Shown here in pieces: positions 1-10,225 of a stretch of 64,000 bases of DNA. Source of the stretch: Budorcas taxicolor (taxonomy: Eukaryota; Chordata; Mammalia; Artiodactyla; Bovidae); contig NC_068912.1 of assembly GCF_023091745.1 (NCBI RefSeq), positions 69,365,067 to 69,429,066 of the forward strand, written 5' to 3'. The notes below the pieces were generated by a model. It did no database searches. It was not told the origin of the DNA and worked only from the letters and a program-made list of their open reading frames with translations. The stretch's first letter is position 1. The number at the start of each line of letters is the position of its first letter. The translations under genes were made by a program, and so were the position numbers.

Positions 1-292
1 ATGTGCATATTGGTTGCATCTCTCTGTTAATACCTTGTAAAAATATTGCTGGTGAGACTGTATTGAGAATATATTAAAATGGATTTTTTAGGTAATATCT
101 GTTCAAATGAGAGACACTCTGCTGTCACACTCTGCTGTACTTTATGTTATTTTGCATCCTAATTATTATACTTTATTTCTGGTGGAATGTGTTCATGCAA
201 GTTCTCAAAACACATTTGCTTTTATCACTGCAGTGTTTGTGCAGTCATGCCCCCCACCCCAAGCTTTATGTGTGTTTTTGATGAACTGATAT
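1..292. other. No feature recognised
   Basis: AT-rich sequence with no repeat family, long frame or RNA gene that I recognise. Confidence 0.5.
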
Positions 293-303
293 AGCTACCA
301 TGT

Positions 304-521
304 GAGGGTAGCCACAAAGGCTTCTCATGTGACTCAGCTGGTAAAGAATCTGCCTGCAGTGAGGGAGACCTGGATTTGATCCCTGGGTTGGGAAGATCCC
401 CTGGAGAAGCGAAAGGCTATCCAGTCCAGTATTCTGGCCTGGAGAATTCCAAGGGCTGTATAGTCCATGGGGTTGCAAAGAGTCAAACACGACTGAACGA
501 CTTTCACTTTCTTTCACTTTC
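304..521 (+). mobile_element. Bov-tA SINE
   Basis: The tRNA-like head runs from about 317 (CTTCTCATGTGACTCAGC, a diverged form of the usual CTTCCCTGGTGGCTCAG) and has a B-box-like GATTTGATCCCTGGG. A Bov-A body follows (GGAGAA...AGTATTCTGGCCTGGAGAAT) and ends in ACTGAACGAC plus a TTTCACTTT tail. The 11-bp sequence AGCTACCATGT lies at 293-303 and again at 522-532, which I read as the TSD. About 13 bp between the TSD and the usual SINE start are unexplained. Confidence 0.9.
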
Positions 522-532
522 AGCTACCATGT

Positions 533-881
533 AAATGTCTGTAAAACACACTATATGTTAAAAAAGAAGTCCCCTTTTGAAAAGTTTAGAAAGTACTGCC
601 CAATAACAAGTCTGACTATATTTAGAACACAAATCTGGCTATATTTAGTATTTCTGTTCTTGAGTATAACAAGATCTGAGATGCCATTTTTGATTTTCCC
701 CATTGTTTCTATCACTTTTGTTTCATTAAATACTTTCTCGTTTTTGTTGTTGGTCAGAATTGGGTTCAGAGAGCATGGGCCTTTATTCTTCTAACTTCTC
801 AAACAGGAGCTCTAATCATGCACACCAAGTATTTATAAGACATACTGATTTTATCAAATAGAATTCTTTGAGATACCTAGC
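533..881. other. No feature recognised
   Basis: AT-rich. A 79-codon frame at 555-794 has no recognisable domain and is within chance length. Confidence 0.4.
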
Positions 882-889
882 TATTTGAA

Positions 890-1216
890 ATGAAAGTTTC
901 TCAGTCTTGTTCGACTCTTTGTGACCCCATGGACTGTAGCCCACCAGGCTCCTCTTTTCATGAAATTCTCCAGGCAAGAATAATGTAGTGGGTAGCTGTT
1001 CCCTTCTCCAGGGGGATATTCCCAACCCAGGATCGAACCTAGGTCTCCTGCATTGCAGGCAAATTCTCTACTGTCTGAGCCACCAGGGAAGCCCAAGAAC
1101 ACTGGAGTGGGTAGCCTATCCTTTCTCCAGGGGATCTTCCTGACCCAGGAGTCGATCCAGGGTTTCTGGCATTGCAGGTGGATTTTTTGCCAACTGAGCT
1201 ACCAGGAATGCCCAGA
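890..1216 (-). mobile_element. Composite Bov-tA SINE with two tRNA-like heads
   Basis: Read on the plus strand: an inverted Bov-A body (GTTCGACTCTTTGTGACCCC), an inverted tRNA-like head ending CCACCAGGGAAGCCC near 1095, a short partial Bov-A piece, then a second inverted tRNA-like head ending CTACCAGGAATGCCC near 1213. The 8-bp TSD TATTTGAA lies at 882-889 and 1217-1224 and encloses the whole structure, so it probably inserted as one unit. The same head-body-head architecture recurs at 9556-9866. Confidence 0.85.
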
Positions 1217-1239
1217 TATTTGAAGTCCCCCATAATTAA

Positions 1240-1315
1240 ATATCTTGAGACAGTATATGTGAATGTGTTTTGCACAGTGTCTAGTAGCTACATGGTAGAT
1301 GCTCAGTAAATCTTA
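1240..1315 (+). repeat. L2/MIR-type 3' tail
   Basis: The motif CATGGTAGATGCTCAGTAAAT resembles the ATAGTAGGTGCTCAATAAAT end shared by old LINE2/MIR copies. Short and diverged. Confidence 0.35.
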
Positions 1316-1567
1316 ATTGTTTTGTTTTTGCTTTTAAAATGGCTGCTTCAGAAATGCGGCATTTACACCTTTCAGTTGGGCAAAGGGCCTGTTTAAATGC
1401 CCTGAGTGGTCTCAGCTTTCTTTCTTTCTCCTTTTATTCTCCTCCAGCTCTTGCATCAGTCACATTGCTCTTTCTCCAGCCTGGGATTCTTTTCAGTGAA
1501 ATAATAACATTTTAATCTCTGATATCTAGGTGTAGTGTTATCCTATCAAGTTGAGGAAATACATTAC

Positions 1568-1905
1568 AGTCACCCCTAGGTATTCATTGGGGATTTGGAA
1601 AAACCCCTGCAGATACCAAAATCTGCACATGCTCCAGTCTCTTTAAAAAATGGCGTAGTATATGCATATAACCTATGTAAAATCTGTGGATACTTTAGAA
1701 CATCTCAAGATTACTTTTAATACAGAATAAAATGCAAATGCTATGTAAATAGTTGCAAATATAATGTAAATAGTCTGTAAATAGTTTCTGGAGTATGGCA
1801 AATTCAAATTTTGCTTTTGAGGACTTTCTGGAATTTTGGGGGAATATCTTCATCTCTAATTGGTTCAGTCTGTGTGTAGAACCTGTGGCTACAAAAGGCC
1901 AACTG
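1568..1905 (+). mobile_element. MER2/Tigger-like DNA transposon, near complete
   Basis: A 338-bp non-autonomous element of the Tigger (pogo/mariner) type. It opens CAGTCACCCCTAGGTATTCA and closes GTGGCTACAAAAGGCCAACTG. These are diverged inverted termini of the MER2 kind (CAGTYGGCCCTCCGTATCC). The interior GCAGATACCAAAATCTGCACATGCT and AAATGGCGTAGTATATGCAT also matches my memory of MER2. A TA dinucleotide precedes it, as expected for this superfamily. It has no transposase frame. Confidence 0.65.
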
Positions 1906-2059
1906 GACTTCTTTGCTTAGAACATCCCTGCTCTTTCTGCTCTTTTGGACTCTGTTCAAGAGCTACCTACTCTAGCAAATTTTCCCTAACCTCCTCAGTT
2001 AGATGTCCCTCATCTCGTATTTCAGAGAAATCCATATATATCTCTATCAGTATTTAAAT
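1906..2059. other. No feature recognised
   Basis: Short interval between the Tigger-like element and an L2 tail. Confidence 0.3.
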
Positions 2060-2210
2060 TACTATAATTATTAGTCCATTAAACTGCCTAACTCACTAGA
2101 CTGTAGGTCTCAGCCACTGAAGTTCTCAGGCACTGTATTTCATCTCTGTAACTCAGGGCTTAGTACATAATAAGCATTCAAGAAATATTTACTGATATGG
2201 TAAATAAAAT
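2060..2210 (+). repeat. L2 LINE 3' end
   Basis: CTAGACTGTAGGTCTCAGCC, then a CTCTGTAACTCAGGGCTTAG segment, then ACATAATAAGCATTCAAGAA. These match in order the 3' terminus of LINE2 (tagactgtaagctcc ... cagtgcctggcaca ... tcaataaatatt). Confidence 0.55.
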
Positions 2211-2555
2211 TGTATTTATTTCCTTGTGCTAGTATCTCAAATTTATTACCCATTGTGCTTTGGAGTATAGACATCTCAGATCATAACTCTTATATCTGCC
2301 TCTCCTTTGCAAATGGGTTTCTGATGTAAATTATTGAGCCTCTCCTCTATTGCAAGGCTTCTTCCAATATCATTTATGTCCTCCAAAGTAACCATTCTAT
2401 TTTTATAGTTTTAACTGAACATTTTCACTGCACTACTTTCATTTCCAATTTAAAACCTTTCTGATCAAAGCTGTAAATTTCTGAACAAACATATTGATTT
2501 TTCCAGTTCTTGCAACATGAGTATTTTATCCCAACTAATTTTCATCACTTTGATA
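2211..2555. other. No feature recognised
   Basis: About 345 bp of AT-rich sequence with no recognisable repeat or gene. Confidence 0.4.
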
Positions 2556-2680
2556 CTTTTAACTTTTTATTTTATATTGGAGTATTGTTGATTAACATTA
2601 TTGTTAGTTTCAGGTATACAGCAAAGTGATTCACTTATAAATATACATCTATATATTCTTTTTCAAATTCTTTTCCCATT

Positions 2681-3198
2681 TCAGTTCAGTTCAGTTCAGT
2701 TCAGTCGCTCAGTCATGTCCGACTCTTTGCCACCCCATGAAGCACAGCACACCAGGCCTCCCTGTCCATCACCATCTCCCAGAGTTCACTCAGACTCACG
2801 TCCATCGAGTCCGTGATGCCATCCAGCCATCTCATCCTGGATCGTCCCCTTCTTCTCCTGCCCCCAATCCCTCCCACCATCAGAGTCTTTTCCAGTGAGT
2901 CAACTCTTTGCATGAGGTAGCCAAAGTACTGGAGGTTCAGCTTCAGCATCATTCCTTCCAAAGAAATCCCAGGGTTGATCTCCTTCAGAATGGACTGGTT
3001 GGATGTCCTTGCAGTCCAAGGGACTCTCAAGAGTCTTCTCCAACACCACAGTTCAAAAGCATCAATTCTTCGGCTCTCAGCCTTCTTCACAGTCCAACTC
3101 TCACATCCATACATGACCACAGGAAAAACCATAGCCTTGACTAGATGGACCTTAGGCGGCCAGGTAATGTCTCTGCTTTTGAATATGCTATCTAGGTT
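2681..3198 (-). mobile_element. BovB LINE 3' fragment
   Basis: A 5'-truncated RTE-clade BovB inserted in antisense into the L1 3' UTR. It opens with the TCAGT repeat that is the inverted BovB 3' tail and ends at ATATGCTATCTAGGTT. The minus-strand frame 2713-3132 (139 codons) encodes the distal pol C-terminus, with MYGCESWTVKKAE and DSLEKTLM readable. It carries the younger-type motif (AAAGAAATCCCAGGG on the plus strand). Confidence 0.93.
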
Positions 3199-3365
3199 TT
3201 AGGTTATATAATATTGAGCAGAGTTCCCTGTGCTATACTATAGGTCTTTGTTGGTTATCCATTTTAAATGTAGCAGTGTGTACATGTCAATTCCAAACTT
3301 CCTAACTATCCCTTCTCTCCTGGTAACCGTAAGTTACTTTTCTAACTTTATGAGTCTGTTTCTGT

Positions 3366-3626
3366 TTAGTAAATGAGCTCATTTGTATCATTTTTTAAAA
3401 AGCTTCTGCATATAAGCCATATCATATGATATTTCTTTCTCTCTCTGACTTCACTTAATATGATAATTTCTAGATCCATCCATGTTGCTGCAAATGGTAT
3501 TTCATTTTTTGTGACTGAGTGATATTCCATTGCATGTGTATACTGCATCTTCTTTTCCTTTTGATGGACATTTGCTTCTATGTCCTGGCTATTGTAAATA
3601 GTGCTGCAGTGAATATTGAGGTGCAT
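3366..3626 (-). pseudogene. L1 ORF2 C-terminal remnant
   Basis: An 86-codon minus-strand frame contains PFAATWMDLEIIILSEV and KYHMI, the hallmark C-terminal block of L1 ORF2p. In L1 the full protein has endonuclease and reverse-transcriptase domains, and only the distal C-terminus survives here. It is not expected to be functional. Confidence 0.85.
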
Positions 3627-3915
3627 GTATTTTTTTAATTATGATTTTCTCCAGAAATATGCCCAGGAGTGGGATTGCTGGATAATATGGTTGCTCTATT
3701 TTAGTTTTTTAAGGAACCCCTCCATACTGTTCTCCATCGTGGCTCTACCAGTTTAAGTTCTCATTAACAGTGTAGCAAGTTTCCCTTTTCTCCATACTCT
3801 CCTTTTGATGTTGGCCATTTTGACTGGTGTGAGGTGATACCTCATTGTAATAGTTTTGATTTGCATTTTCTCTAATAATTAGTGCTGTTGAGTCTCTTTT
3901 CATGTGCTTTTAATC

Positions 3916-4324
3916 TCCTTTTTTCACATCTCCAGCCTACCCATGAGAACACATGAGATCCTTTTCAGCTCTTACTTTGGTGACTTAGGGTGCTGCTTGT
4001 GGTGGCTTAGTCTGGCAGAATGATATTGTTGGAGTAGTTCTATGGCCATTCATGTAGATAGTCTTTCTCTTTCACTTCAACGTAAATATTATGGCAAGTC
4101 AATGATTGTGTCAACATGTGAGAACTTGTTTTTACAAATGAAGTTTCAGCAGCACATTTATTACTTTAGAGGTTAATGCATTTTTGAAAAGAATGTGATT
4201 TAAGTATGAGATTTTGACAGATATAAATTATTAATATGTATTAACATTATTAAGGAGAAGAATTAATTGACATCCCTTGAGAGATGTTGAGATGTCCGTG
4301 TATTTTTGTAACTCTTCCTGTGGC
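3916..4324. other. No feature recognised
   Basis: About 400 bp of sequence with no recognisable element. Confidence 0.4.
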
Positions 4325-4560
4325 TGTGAGTGTTGTTGAGAATCAAACAGTGGCAATGATACCTAACACATTACCATTATAACTTTAGCATAGTTCTTTA
4401 GTCTCATTTAATTCTCAGAATAACCATGTGAGATAGTCAAGAAGAGCAGGAAGCAGATAAGGAAATTAGGGCTCAGGAGAGGTTGAGTGATTTGAGGACC
4501 AACCAGCCAAGATTGGAGCTCCCTTCCTGAGATCCCAGTACCAGTCTTGTTCCATCACAG
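4325..4560 (+). repeat. MIR SINE
   Basis: In order: TCATTTAATTCTCAGAATAA, CATGTGAGATAGTC, AAGGAAATTAGGGCTCAGGA, GAGGTTGAGTGATTTG, AAGATTGGAGCTCCC. This parallels the MIR core and its 3' half (tcatttaatcctcacaacaa ... gaggttaagtgacttg ... gggattcgaaccc). Confidence 0.65.
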
Positions 4561-4903
4561 TACTTGTACTTGGTTAAAGAATATGCTAAAGTGCCATTTG
4601 AACCACTTTTGAAATAATAATTCTTTCAATGTCAGTATACAGGCCAAAACAAGTTAAATTTTTGTTTTAAAAAGTAGGAACCTTAACATTTATCCTTATC
4701 TTCATGCATGAATATTAACTGAGGATTCACAGGATGGTTGACACTGTAATTGACTGATTTCATGGGAGTTCAGACTTCCCATGAGACAATGATACAGCAA
4801 AATGCTGCTGGTTAAAAGCATACTAGCAGATATATAGGCAAAAATTTTTTTTTGTCCTTTGATCAGTGTTGTTTAGTCTTACTGAGCTATGGGTGGGAAG
4901 GAG
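4561..4903. other. No feature recognised
   Basis: About 340 bp with no recognisable element. Confidence 0.4.
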
Positions 4904-4934
4904 GGTGTGTGTGTGTCTGTGTGTGTGTGTGTTT
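4904..4934. repeat. Imperfect (TG)n microsatellite
   Basis: About 30 bp of TG repeats with a CTG interruption, running into TTTATGTGG. Likely length-polymorphic. Confidence 0.9.
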
Positions 4935-6094
4935 ATGTGGTGTGATGTGACATGGAATTTGTTCTTTTATTTGGTGCATCAAAATTGCTGCCTTTTTTCT
5001 GTTGCTTTTGTTAATAAAAACTATTGTTGGCACTTCACTGGGTACCATGTGCTGATTTTCACACTTGCTTTTAGTACTTGAATCTATCTTATGCATTGTT
5101 TTATCACAAAGAAATTTAGTAATTTCATTCTTATTATATCTGAATGATCAGCTTTGTGTGTGTGACTTGAGCTTATTATATGCAGTTTTAGAACATGTGT
5201 GCCTAGGGAAAAAGGTTTTTTTTCTTTTTTTTTTAAAGAGAACAACGGAAGTTAATTATTTTGCTGTATAATGCTGTTTTATTAAGCATTTGGCTTTGGC
5301 ATTATTCATTGGCATCTGTCATTTCTCTATGCCTGAAGCTTTTTAACCCAGATAAAAATTCATCAGAGGAGCACAATTATTCAACAAGAATATACTATAT
5401 AAGAACCTGGAGTGTAAACTATTTCAGCTGTCTTTTGGGGTGATGTGGCGGCTTACTGATGACTATCAATACCACCATAATCTCTCCTTGGCTCATGGAA
5501 TTCAGGACTGGAAGCTTTTCCTTCTTGTAGGTATTGCCTGATCATGTTACTTCAATTATTATGAGAAAATGGGTGTGAAAGTGCTTTGAACTTTATTGAA
5601 TGCTTAGCAAACATGAAAGTATTGCTATTATCATCAGTTATGCTTACCAGAATGCTCACCTTAATAAAGTGAGATTAGCTTGAAAAGGGAGCAAGATCTG
5701 CTATCTTTGGTTTTTTGTAAGTTGAGGGAATGTAGTAAGAAAAATCTCAGCTAACAAAGAAATATCTGATCCATTATCCATTTTGTTACTGCTTTTATAG
5801 GCTTTCAGTGCTTGGCAAAGAGGGATGAGATTGAGGAGGGGCAGAGGAATAGAGAGATAAGAAGGAAATAATTTCTCAAGAGACTTTCACTAAGATGTGG
5901 TGGGAAGACTGGCTCTTTGTTTCTCCGTCATCCTATTAATTTGTACTTGTGTTTTTTAGTTTTCATTAGAGTCACTGATTGAAGACTTTCACTAAAATTA
6001 AGTTTTTTTGTATAGCAATACAAACTGCTAGTTTTCTAAGGTTTCCTTAATAGCTTGAAATTATTATAGAATAAGGAGAGAGAATCAATTTGGC
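4935..6094. other. No feature recognised
   Basis: About 1.2 kb of AT-rich sequence. Frames here are shorter than 72 codons and show no domain. Confidence 0.4.
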
Positions 6095-6300
6095 ACTTTA
6101 CATAATGTCTGACTTTGCCCAAAGCATGTTTTATGTGCTATAATGTTGTCATAATAACTGTACGAAGAAGAGTCAGTTTTTTCTATTTTATATACTAGAA
6201 CAAGGAGGCTGCAAGATGATAAATCTATATGTTCAAGGTTATACAACCAGTAAATGGTAGAACTGGTGTTCAAGACTAGGTTTCTCAGAGCCCCTTACCA
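6095..6300 (+). repeat. MIR SINE, diverged
   Basis: AAGGAGGCTGCAAGATGATA, then TCAAGGTTATACAACCAGTA, then AATGGTAGAACTGGTGTTCA. This follows the MIR order (gaggaaactgag ... caaggtcacacagctagtaa ... gtggcagagctgggattc). Confidence 0.5.
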
Positions 6301-6792
6301 GGGATTTTAATCTTATACACAGCATACTGACTTTAAAATTAAATGTTTATGCATTGGACATTTTCAAGGTTCTTTCATGAAGGTAATTTTCTCTGATTTT
6401 TACCGAGAATTGTGTTGATGAGCTGAAATGATTTGCTTCATTTTTACAAATGAGCTTCAGAGTGTTTTGTCAGTTAAGGTATCTTCTGCTCTAACAGAAA
6501 GTCTAAAAATGTTTAATGTTCTGCTTCTCTTCCATGTAAAGTAAAAAGAAGAAAAAAACCTTCATATTTATAATTGGTGGAGTTGACTGTTTTCCAAACG
6601 GTAACTCTGAGGCACCTAGTTGCCATCCATTTGGTGGTTTCTTCATCTTAAACATACAGTTTCCAAGATTGAACTGGTAGAAAGGACACGAAGAAGGAGA
6701 ATGTGATGACAAAGATCATGTCTGTTCTGGTTCTGAGGATAGCCAGCTACCATATGACCCTACTTTTAACTGCAGGAAGAGTAGGAAGTGTT
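6301..6792. other. No feature recognised
   Basis: About 490 bp of sequence without recognisable features, possibly including a very old MIR piece near 6410-6480. Confidence 0.35.
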
Positions 6793-6997
6793 GGGTTTCC
6801 CTGGTGGCTGAGACTGCTCAGAATCTGCCTGCAATGTAGGAGACCCTGGATTGGGAAGATTGCCTTGAGAAAGGAATGGCTACCCACTTTGGTATTCTTA
6901 CCTGGAGAGTTCCATGGACAGAGGAGGCTGGCAGGCTACAGTCAATAGGCTCACAAAGAGTTGGACATGACTGAAGGACTAACGCTTTCACTTCACA
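6793..6997 (+). mobile_element. Bov-tA SINE
   Basis: The head GGGTTTCCCTGGTGGCTGAG is followed by the Bov-A body (CCTGGAGAGTTCCATGGACA) and the tail ACTGAAGGACTAAC. Diverged from consensus. No convincing TSD seen. Confidence 0.88.
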
Positions 6998-7314
6998 CTG
7001 GCAGGTGTAGTCTCTGGCAGGGCAGTGCTGAAGGTTCAGCAGGCACATGACCAGTTTTCTGAGTTTTTGCAGGTAACAGTTTCACCAGATGTATTGCCAC
7101 TGTATACCAGGATCCTCCAGCTTTCTAGCCTCTGACATTAATTCCGTATTATCCACTGCCTGGCCACAAAGCCAATCACATATATTTTAGTTTTTTGTTT
7201 TTTTTTTTAACAGCAGTACCTCATTTTAAGGAATGATTTTTTTTGGTATTGATTGCAACAGACTAACTGCTGTGCCAAATAAACTTTAGAATTGTCATTG
7301 TTTAGCACATTAGA

Positions 7315-7411
7315 CTAAGGAGTCCCAGGGACGGCAGAGCCTGGTGGGCTGTCGTCTATGGGGTCGCAGAGTCGGACACGACTGAAATGACTTAACAGCA
7401 GCAGCAGCAGC
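7315..7411 (+). mobile_element. Bov-A2 SINE, 5'-truncated, with TSD
   Basis: Only the last part of Bov-A2 is present (CAGAGCCTGGTGGGCTGTCG ... ACTGAAATGACTTAACAG) with its (AGC)n tail. The 11-bp TSD AGCACATTAGA lies at 7304-7314 and 7412-7422. Confidence 0.9.
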
Positions 7412-7422
7412 AGCACATTAGA

Positions 7423-7690
7423 AGTTTATTTCTTACTCACATACTAGCAACGTGGGACCACAATGGTGTATTTGTGTGTTGGGGGTGGGACATCTTGACA
7501 TCCATTTTGTCACCTTTAACAGATGCCTTCCACGATCACATGAGCACTGACATCTTGATAGTGGATGGGAGTGTTTTATATGTGGGTCCAATAGTGATGT
7601 CTGTCACTTCTGCTCATATTCCATTAGTCATAACTAAGCCATATGGCCGCATCTAAGCGGAATGTGTAGTATAGCTATGTGCTCAGAAAA
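7423..7690 (+). repeat. Old mammalian interspersed repeat, family unassigned
   Basis: AGTTTATTTCTTACTCACAT, TGTCACTTCTGCTCATATTC, CATTAGTCATAACTAAGCC and CATATGGCCGCATCTAAGCG follow the order of a common eutherian DNA-transposon-like repeat that I know but cannot name safely. A second diverged copy appears to lie at 52435-52700. Confidence 0.4.
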
Positions 7691-8529
7691 AAGGGGCGAT
7701 ACTTTGGTAAATAGCTTGCTATTCGGTTGCATAAAAAATTAATGACTTTCTAATCATATTTACATTGGCTACATCTACACATTTGACAAAAAACTGTGTG
7801 TTCACATGAACTGAAAAAGTATTTAAAATATTCCAGTCATTATATAAGCAGAAAAGGAGGTGAAACAGCAAAAAGCTACCTAGCTGTAGCTGAAAGCTAC
7901 TGTTTCTCATTTGAGTGTATAAAATATACTGACATATATGCAAAGCACTAGGCAAACCTGTTTTGATTATATTTACTAATAGTAAAAATCTGACTTTCAG
8001 TGTACTGCATACAACTTTGTCATTTGGAGAGGAAGTATATTTTTGAACTATGAATGGGTTCTCTCAGTGACAGACATCACTCATCTTGAAAATAATCTAT
8101 ATTTGTAACTAGATTAAATTCATTTTATGTCGAATTTATATTCCTGCTGAGTTAAAAAGTGTGGTTTTGATAATATGTACTTTCTATCACAGCATGTCTG
8201 ACTTTAATTGCTTTGTATGGAAAAACATAGACTGAATACACAGCTTTTGTTGTGTTATGAAACTAAATTAAAGTATTAAAATATTTTTGAAGACTAAAGT
8301 AAAAATAACTGCATTGGCATGCAAATGTTAGCATCAAACCTGAAAATTGCTATTATTTTAAGGAAAATCGAGTTAAAAGAATAGACTGAATGCTATATTT
8401 TCTTATGTATATCTTAAAAATGCACCAAGGTTCAAATTTAAAAGGGGAAATTATGATTAAATTAACTGAAACAACATCAAATTTTAGGGAAATAGTGCTG
8501 ATATTTTAATGATTTTATTATGAGAATTC
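7691..8529. other. No feature recognised
   Basis: About 840 bp of very AT-rich sequence. Confidence 0.4.
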
Positions 8530-8765
8530 ATTGTTGGCTCCTTGGTCTAGACATATGGAAAAGGGAAAGTCCACACTGAGACGGACAATATGCTGGACTG
8601 AGTAACCCAAAAATATGCCATCTATTCATCTAAAAAATATTTCTTAAAACCTACTTTTTGGCTCATGTTTGCAGCTGGTCAGATATCATCAATCATGTAC
8701 ATTGCACATGCTTAGTCAGTGTAGACTTTCCCTCTTCCACATGTCTAAGCCAAGGAGCCAACAAT
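8530..8765. repeat. 236-bp foldback element with 50-bp terminal inverted repeats
   Basis: The left arm 8530-8579 begins ATTGTTGGCTCCTTGG. The right arm 8716-8765 ends CCAAGGAGCCAACAAT, its exact reverse complement. Over 50 bp I count five mismatches, all transitions. About 136 bp of unrelated sequence separates the arms. The form is that of a MITE or of a local inverted duplication. I recognise no family, and no clear TSD flanks it. Confidence 0.8.
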
Positions 8766-9100
8766 ACATTTATACATAATCGTGTGTTTTTCCTAACAAT
8801 TTAAAAGTTTATATTGTATTCATATCCAAACTGCCCAAGGTGGCAAGAACCTGATCTGCTTTAAATATCCATTAACATACTTTCTCTCATGTTTCTCTCT
8901 TATTTTGTTGTCTAGAATTTTGGTTTTATATTTTTAAACATATAAAATAAGTTACGCTTTTGGTAGTCATTAATCAAATATAGCAATAGTAAAAAATAAA
9001 TGTCATCTTTAGATGCTCAGTCATATGATAGGGTCATGCTTTTTGGCACTTTAGAGCTTATATGAAGAACATTGCAGCCATAAAGTAAAGAGTACTACTC
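8766..9100. other. No feature recognised
   Basis: About 335 bp of AT-rich sequence. Confidence 0.4.
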
Positions 9101-9109
9101 TGCCAGATC

Positions 9110-9332
9110 TGGGCTTCCCTAGTGGCTCAGATGGTAAGGAATCCACCTGCAATGCAGGAGACCTGGGTTTGATCCCTGGTTTGGGAAGATCCCTTAGAGA
9201 AGGGAATGGCTACTTGCTCCAGTATTCTTGCCTGGAGAATTCCATGAACAGAGGACCCTGGTGGACTACAGTCCATGGGTTGCAAAGACCCGGACATGAC
9301 TGAGTGATTAACACTTTTTTGTTTTTGTTTTT
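9110..9332 (+). mobile_element. Bov-tA SINE, complete with TSD
   Basis: The head GGGCTTCCCTAGTGGCTCAG has a clear B-box-like GGTTTGATCCCTGG. A Bov-A body follows, ending ACTGAGTGATTAACAC, then a T-rich tail. The 9-bp TSD TGCCAGATC lies at 9101-9109 and 9333-9341. Confidence 0.95.
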
Positions 9333-9555
9333 TGCCAGATCCAAGTAGAGAAGTCCTAGGGAAGGATTTTGGTCTTCCCAACTTTGGTCATTGTGCCAAA
9401 TGGATGAATGGCATGACTGAGTCTGTTTAATACGCTGACATTGTAGTCAGGCAGGATGGAGGTGGGGTTTGTTATCAAAAGAAGGAGGAAGAGGAGCTAC
9501 GTAGATAAAAACAGTAGTTAAAGTGAACCTTTTCCCCATTACTTTCCCAGATTAG

Positions 9556-9866
9556 GGAGTGAGTGAAAATTGCTCAATCATGTTCCACTCTTCGTGACCT
9601 CATGGACTATACAGTCCATGGGATTCTCCAGGCAAGAATACCAGGGTGGGTAGCCATTACCTTCTCCAGGGGATCTGCCCAACCCAGGGATCAAACCTAG
9701 GTCTCCTGCATTGCATGCAGATTCTTTACCAGCTGAGCCACCGGGAAAGCCATGATGCTGGAGTGGGGAGCCTATGCCTTCTCCAGCAGATCTCCCCAGC
9801 CCAGGAATTGAACCGGGGTCTCCTTCCTTGCAGGCGGATTCTTTACCAACTGAGCTACCAGCAAAG
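9556..9866 (-). mobile_element. Composite Bov-tA SINE with two tRNA-like heads
   Basis: Same architecture as 890-1216: inverted Bov-A body, inverted head ending GCCACCGGGAAAGCC near 9751, a partial Bov-A piece, then a second inverted head (TTGAACCGGGGTCTCC ... CTACCAGCAAAGCCC). The repeat CCCAGATTAG lies at 9546-9555 and 9867-9876. Its AGATTAG core is the likely TSD, since the CCC on the right also ends the SINE. Confidence 0.85.
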
Positions 9867-10104
9867 CCCAGATTAGAGAACATGATCCTTTCTTAATTCT
9901 AATCCTATTCTAACAATACCTCTGTTATTGTCTTTATGACCAAGCCTTCCTTAGCCTTAGCTATGTGCATGTAATAGCTTGTTTATATGCTTTCTTCAGT
10001 TTATCGCATGGCCTTATAGCTATATCTCTGTTTGTCTCCCTTATTAGCCTGTAAGTTCTTTTTGGTAAGAGAGTTTCCTTTGCATTTTTTACAGTCTTCA
10101 TGTA

Positions 10105-10225
10105 TTCATTCATTCAACTATTATTTATTGAGTGCCTTTGTGCCAAATATTGTGACAGACCCTGGGAAAATAGTGGACACTCAATAATGCCTGGGAATAA
10201 AGCTTCCCTGTACATTCTGAGAAAA
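10105..10225 (-). repeat. L2 LINE 3' end
   Basis: TTCATTCAACTATTATTTAT, then TGAGTGCCTTTGTGCCAAAT, then GACAGACCCTGGG. This is the antisense form of the L2 terminus. Confidence 0.55.

Larger units (their letters stand above)
2556..3915 (-). mobile_element. L1 LINE 3' part (ORF2 C-terminus and 3' UTR), split by BovB
   Basis: The plus strand reads as antisense artiodactyl L1: 3' UTR at 2556-2680 and 3199-3360, then ORF2 C-terminal sequence from about 3366 to 3915. The antisense landmark CATCCATGTTGCTGCAAATG (near 3477) and ATTGCTGGATAATATGG (near 3674) are typical of L1 ORF2. It is interrupted by the BovB fragment at 2681-3198. The 5' end is truncated near 3915. Confidence 0.9.

Noticed and set aside
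2681..2705. Regular short repeats (TCAGT)n considered as satellite or array
   Set aside because: They are the 3' tail of BovB, recurring at many BovB ends. No CRISPR-like repeat-spacer structure exists here.
4887..5096. 69-codon frame with a Thr-His repeat
   Set aside because: It is a translation of the TG/CA microsatellite.
9110..9200. tRNA gene-like sequence with B-box in Bov-tA heads
   Set aside because: The heads are diverged SINE copies flanked by TSDs and joined to Bov-A. They lack a complete cloverleaf and are not tRNA genes.
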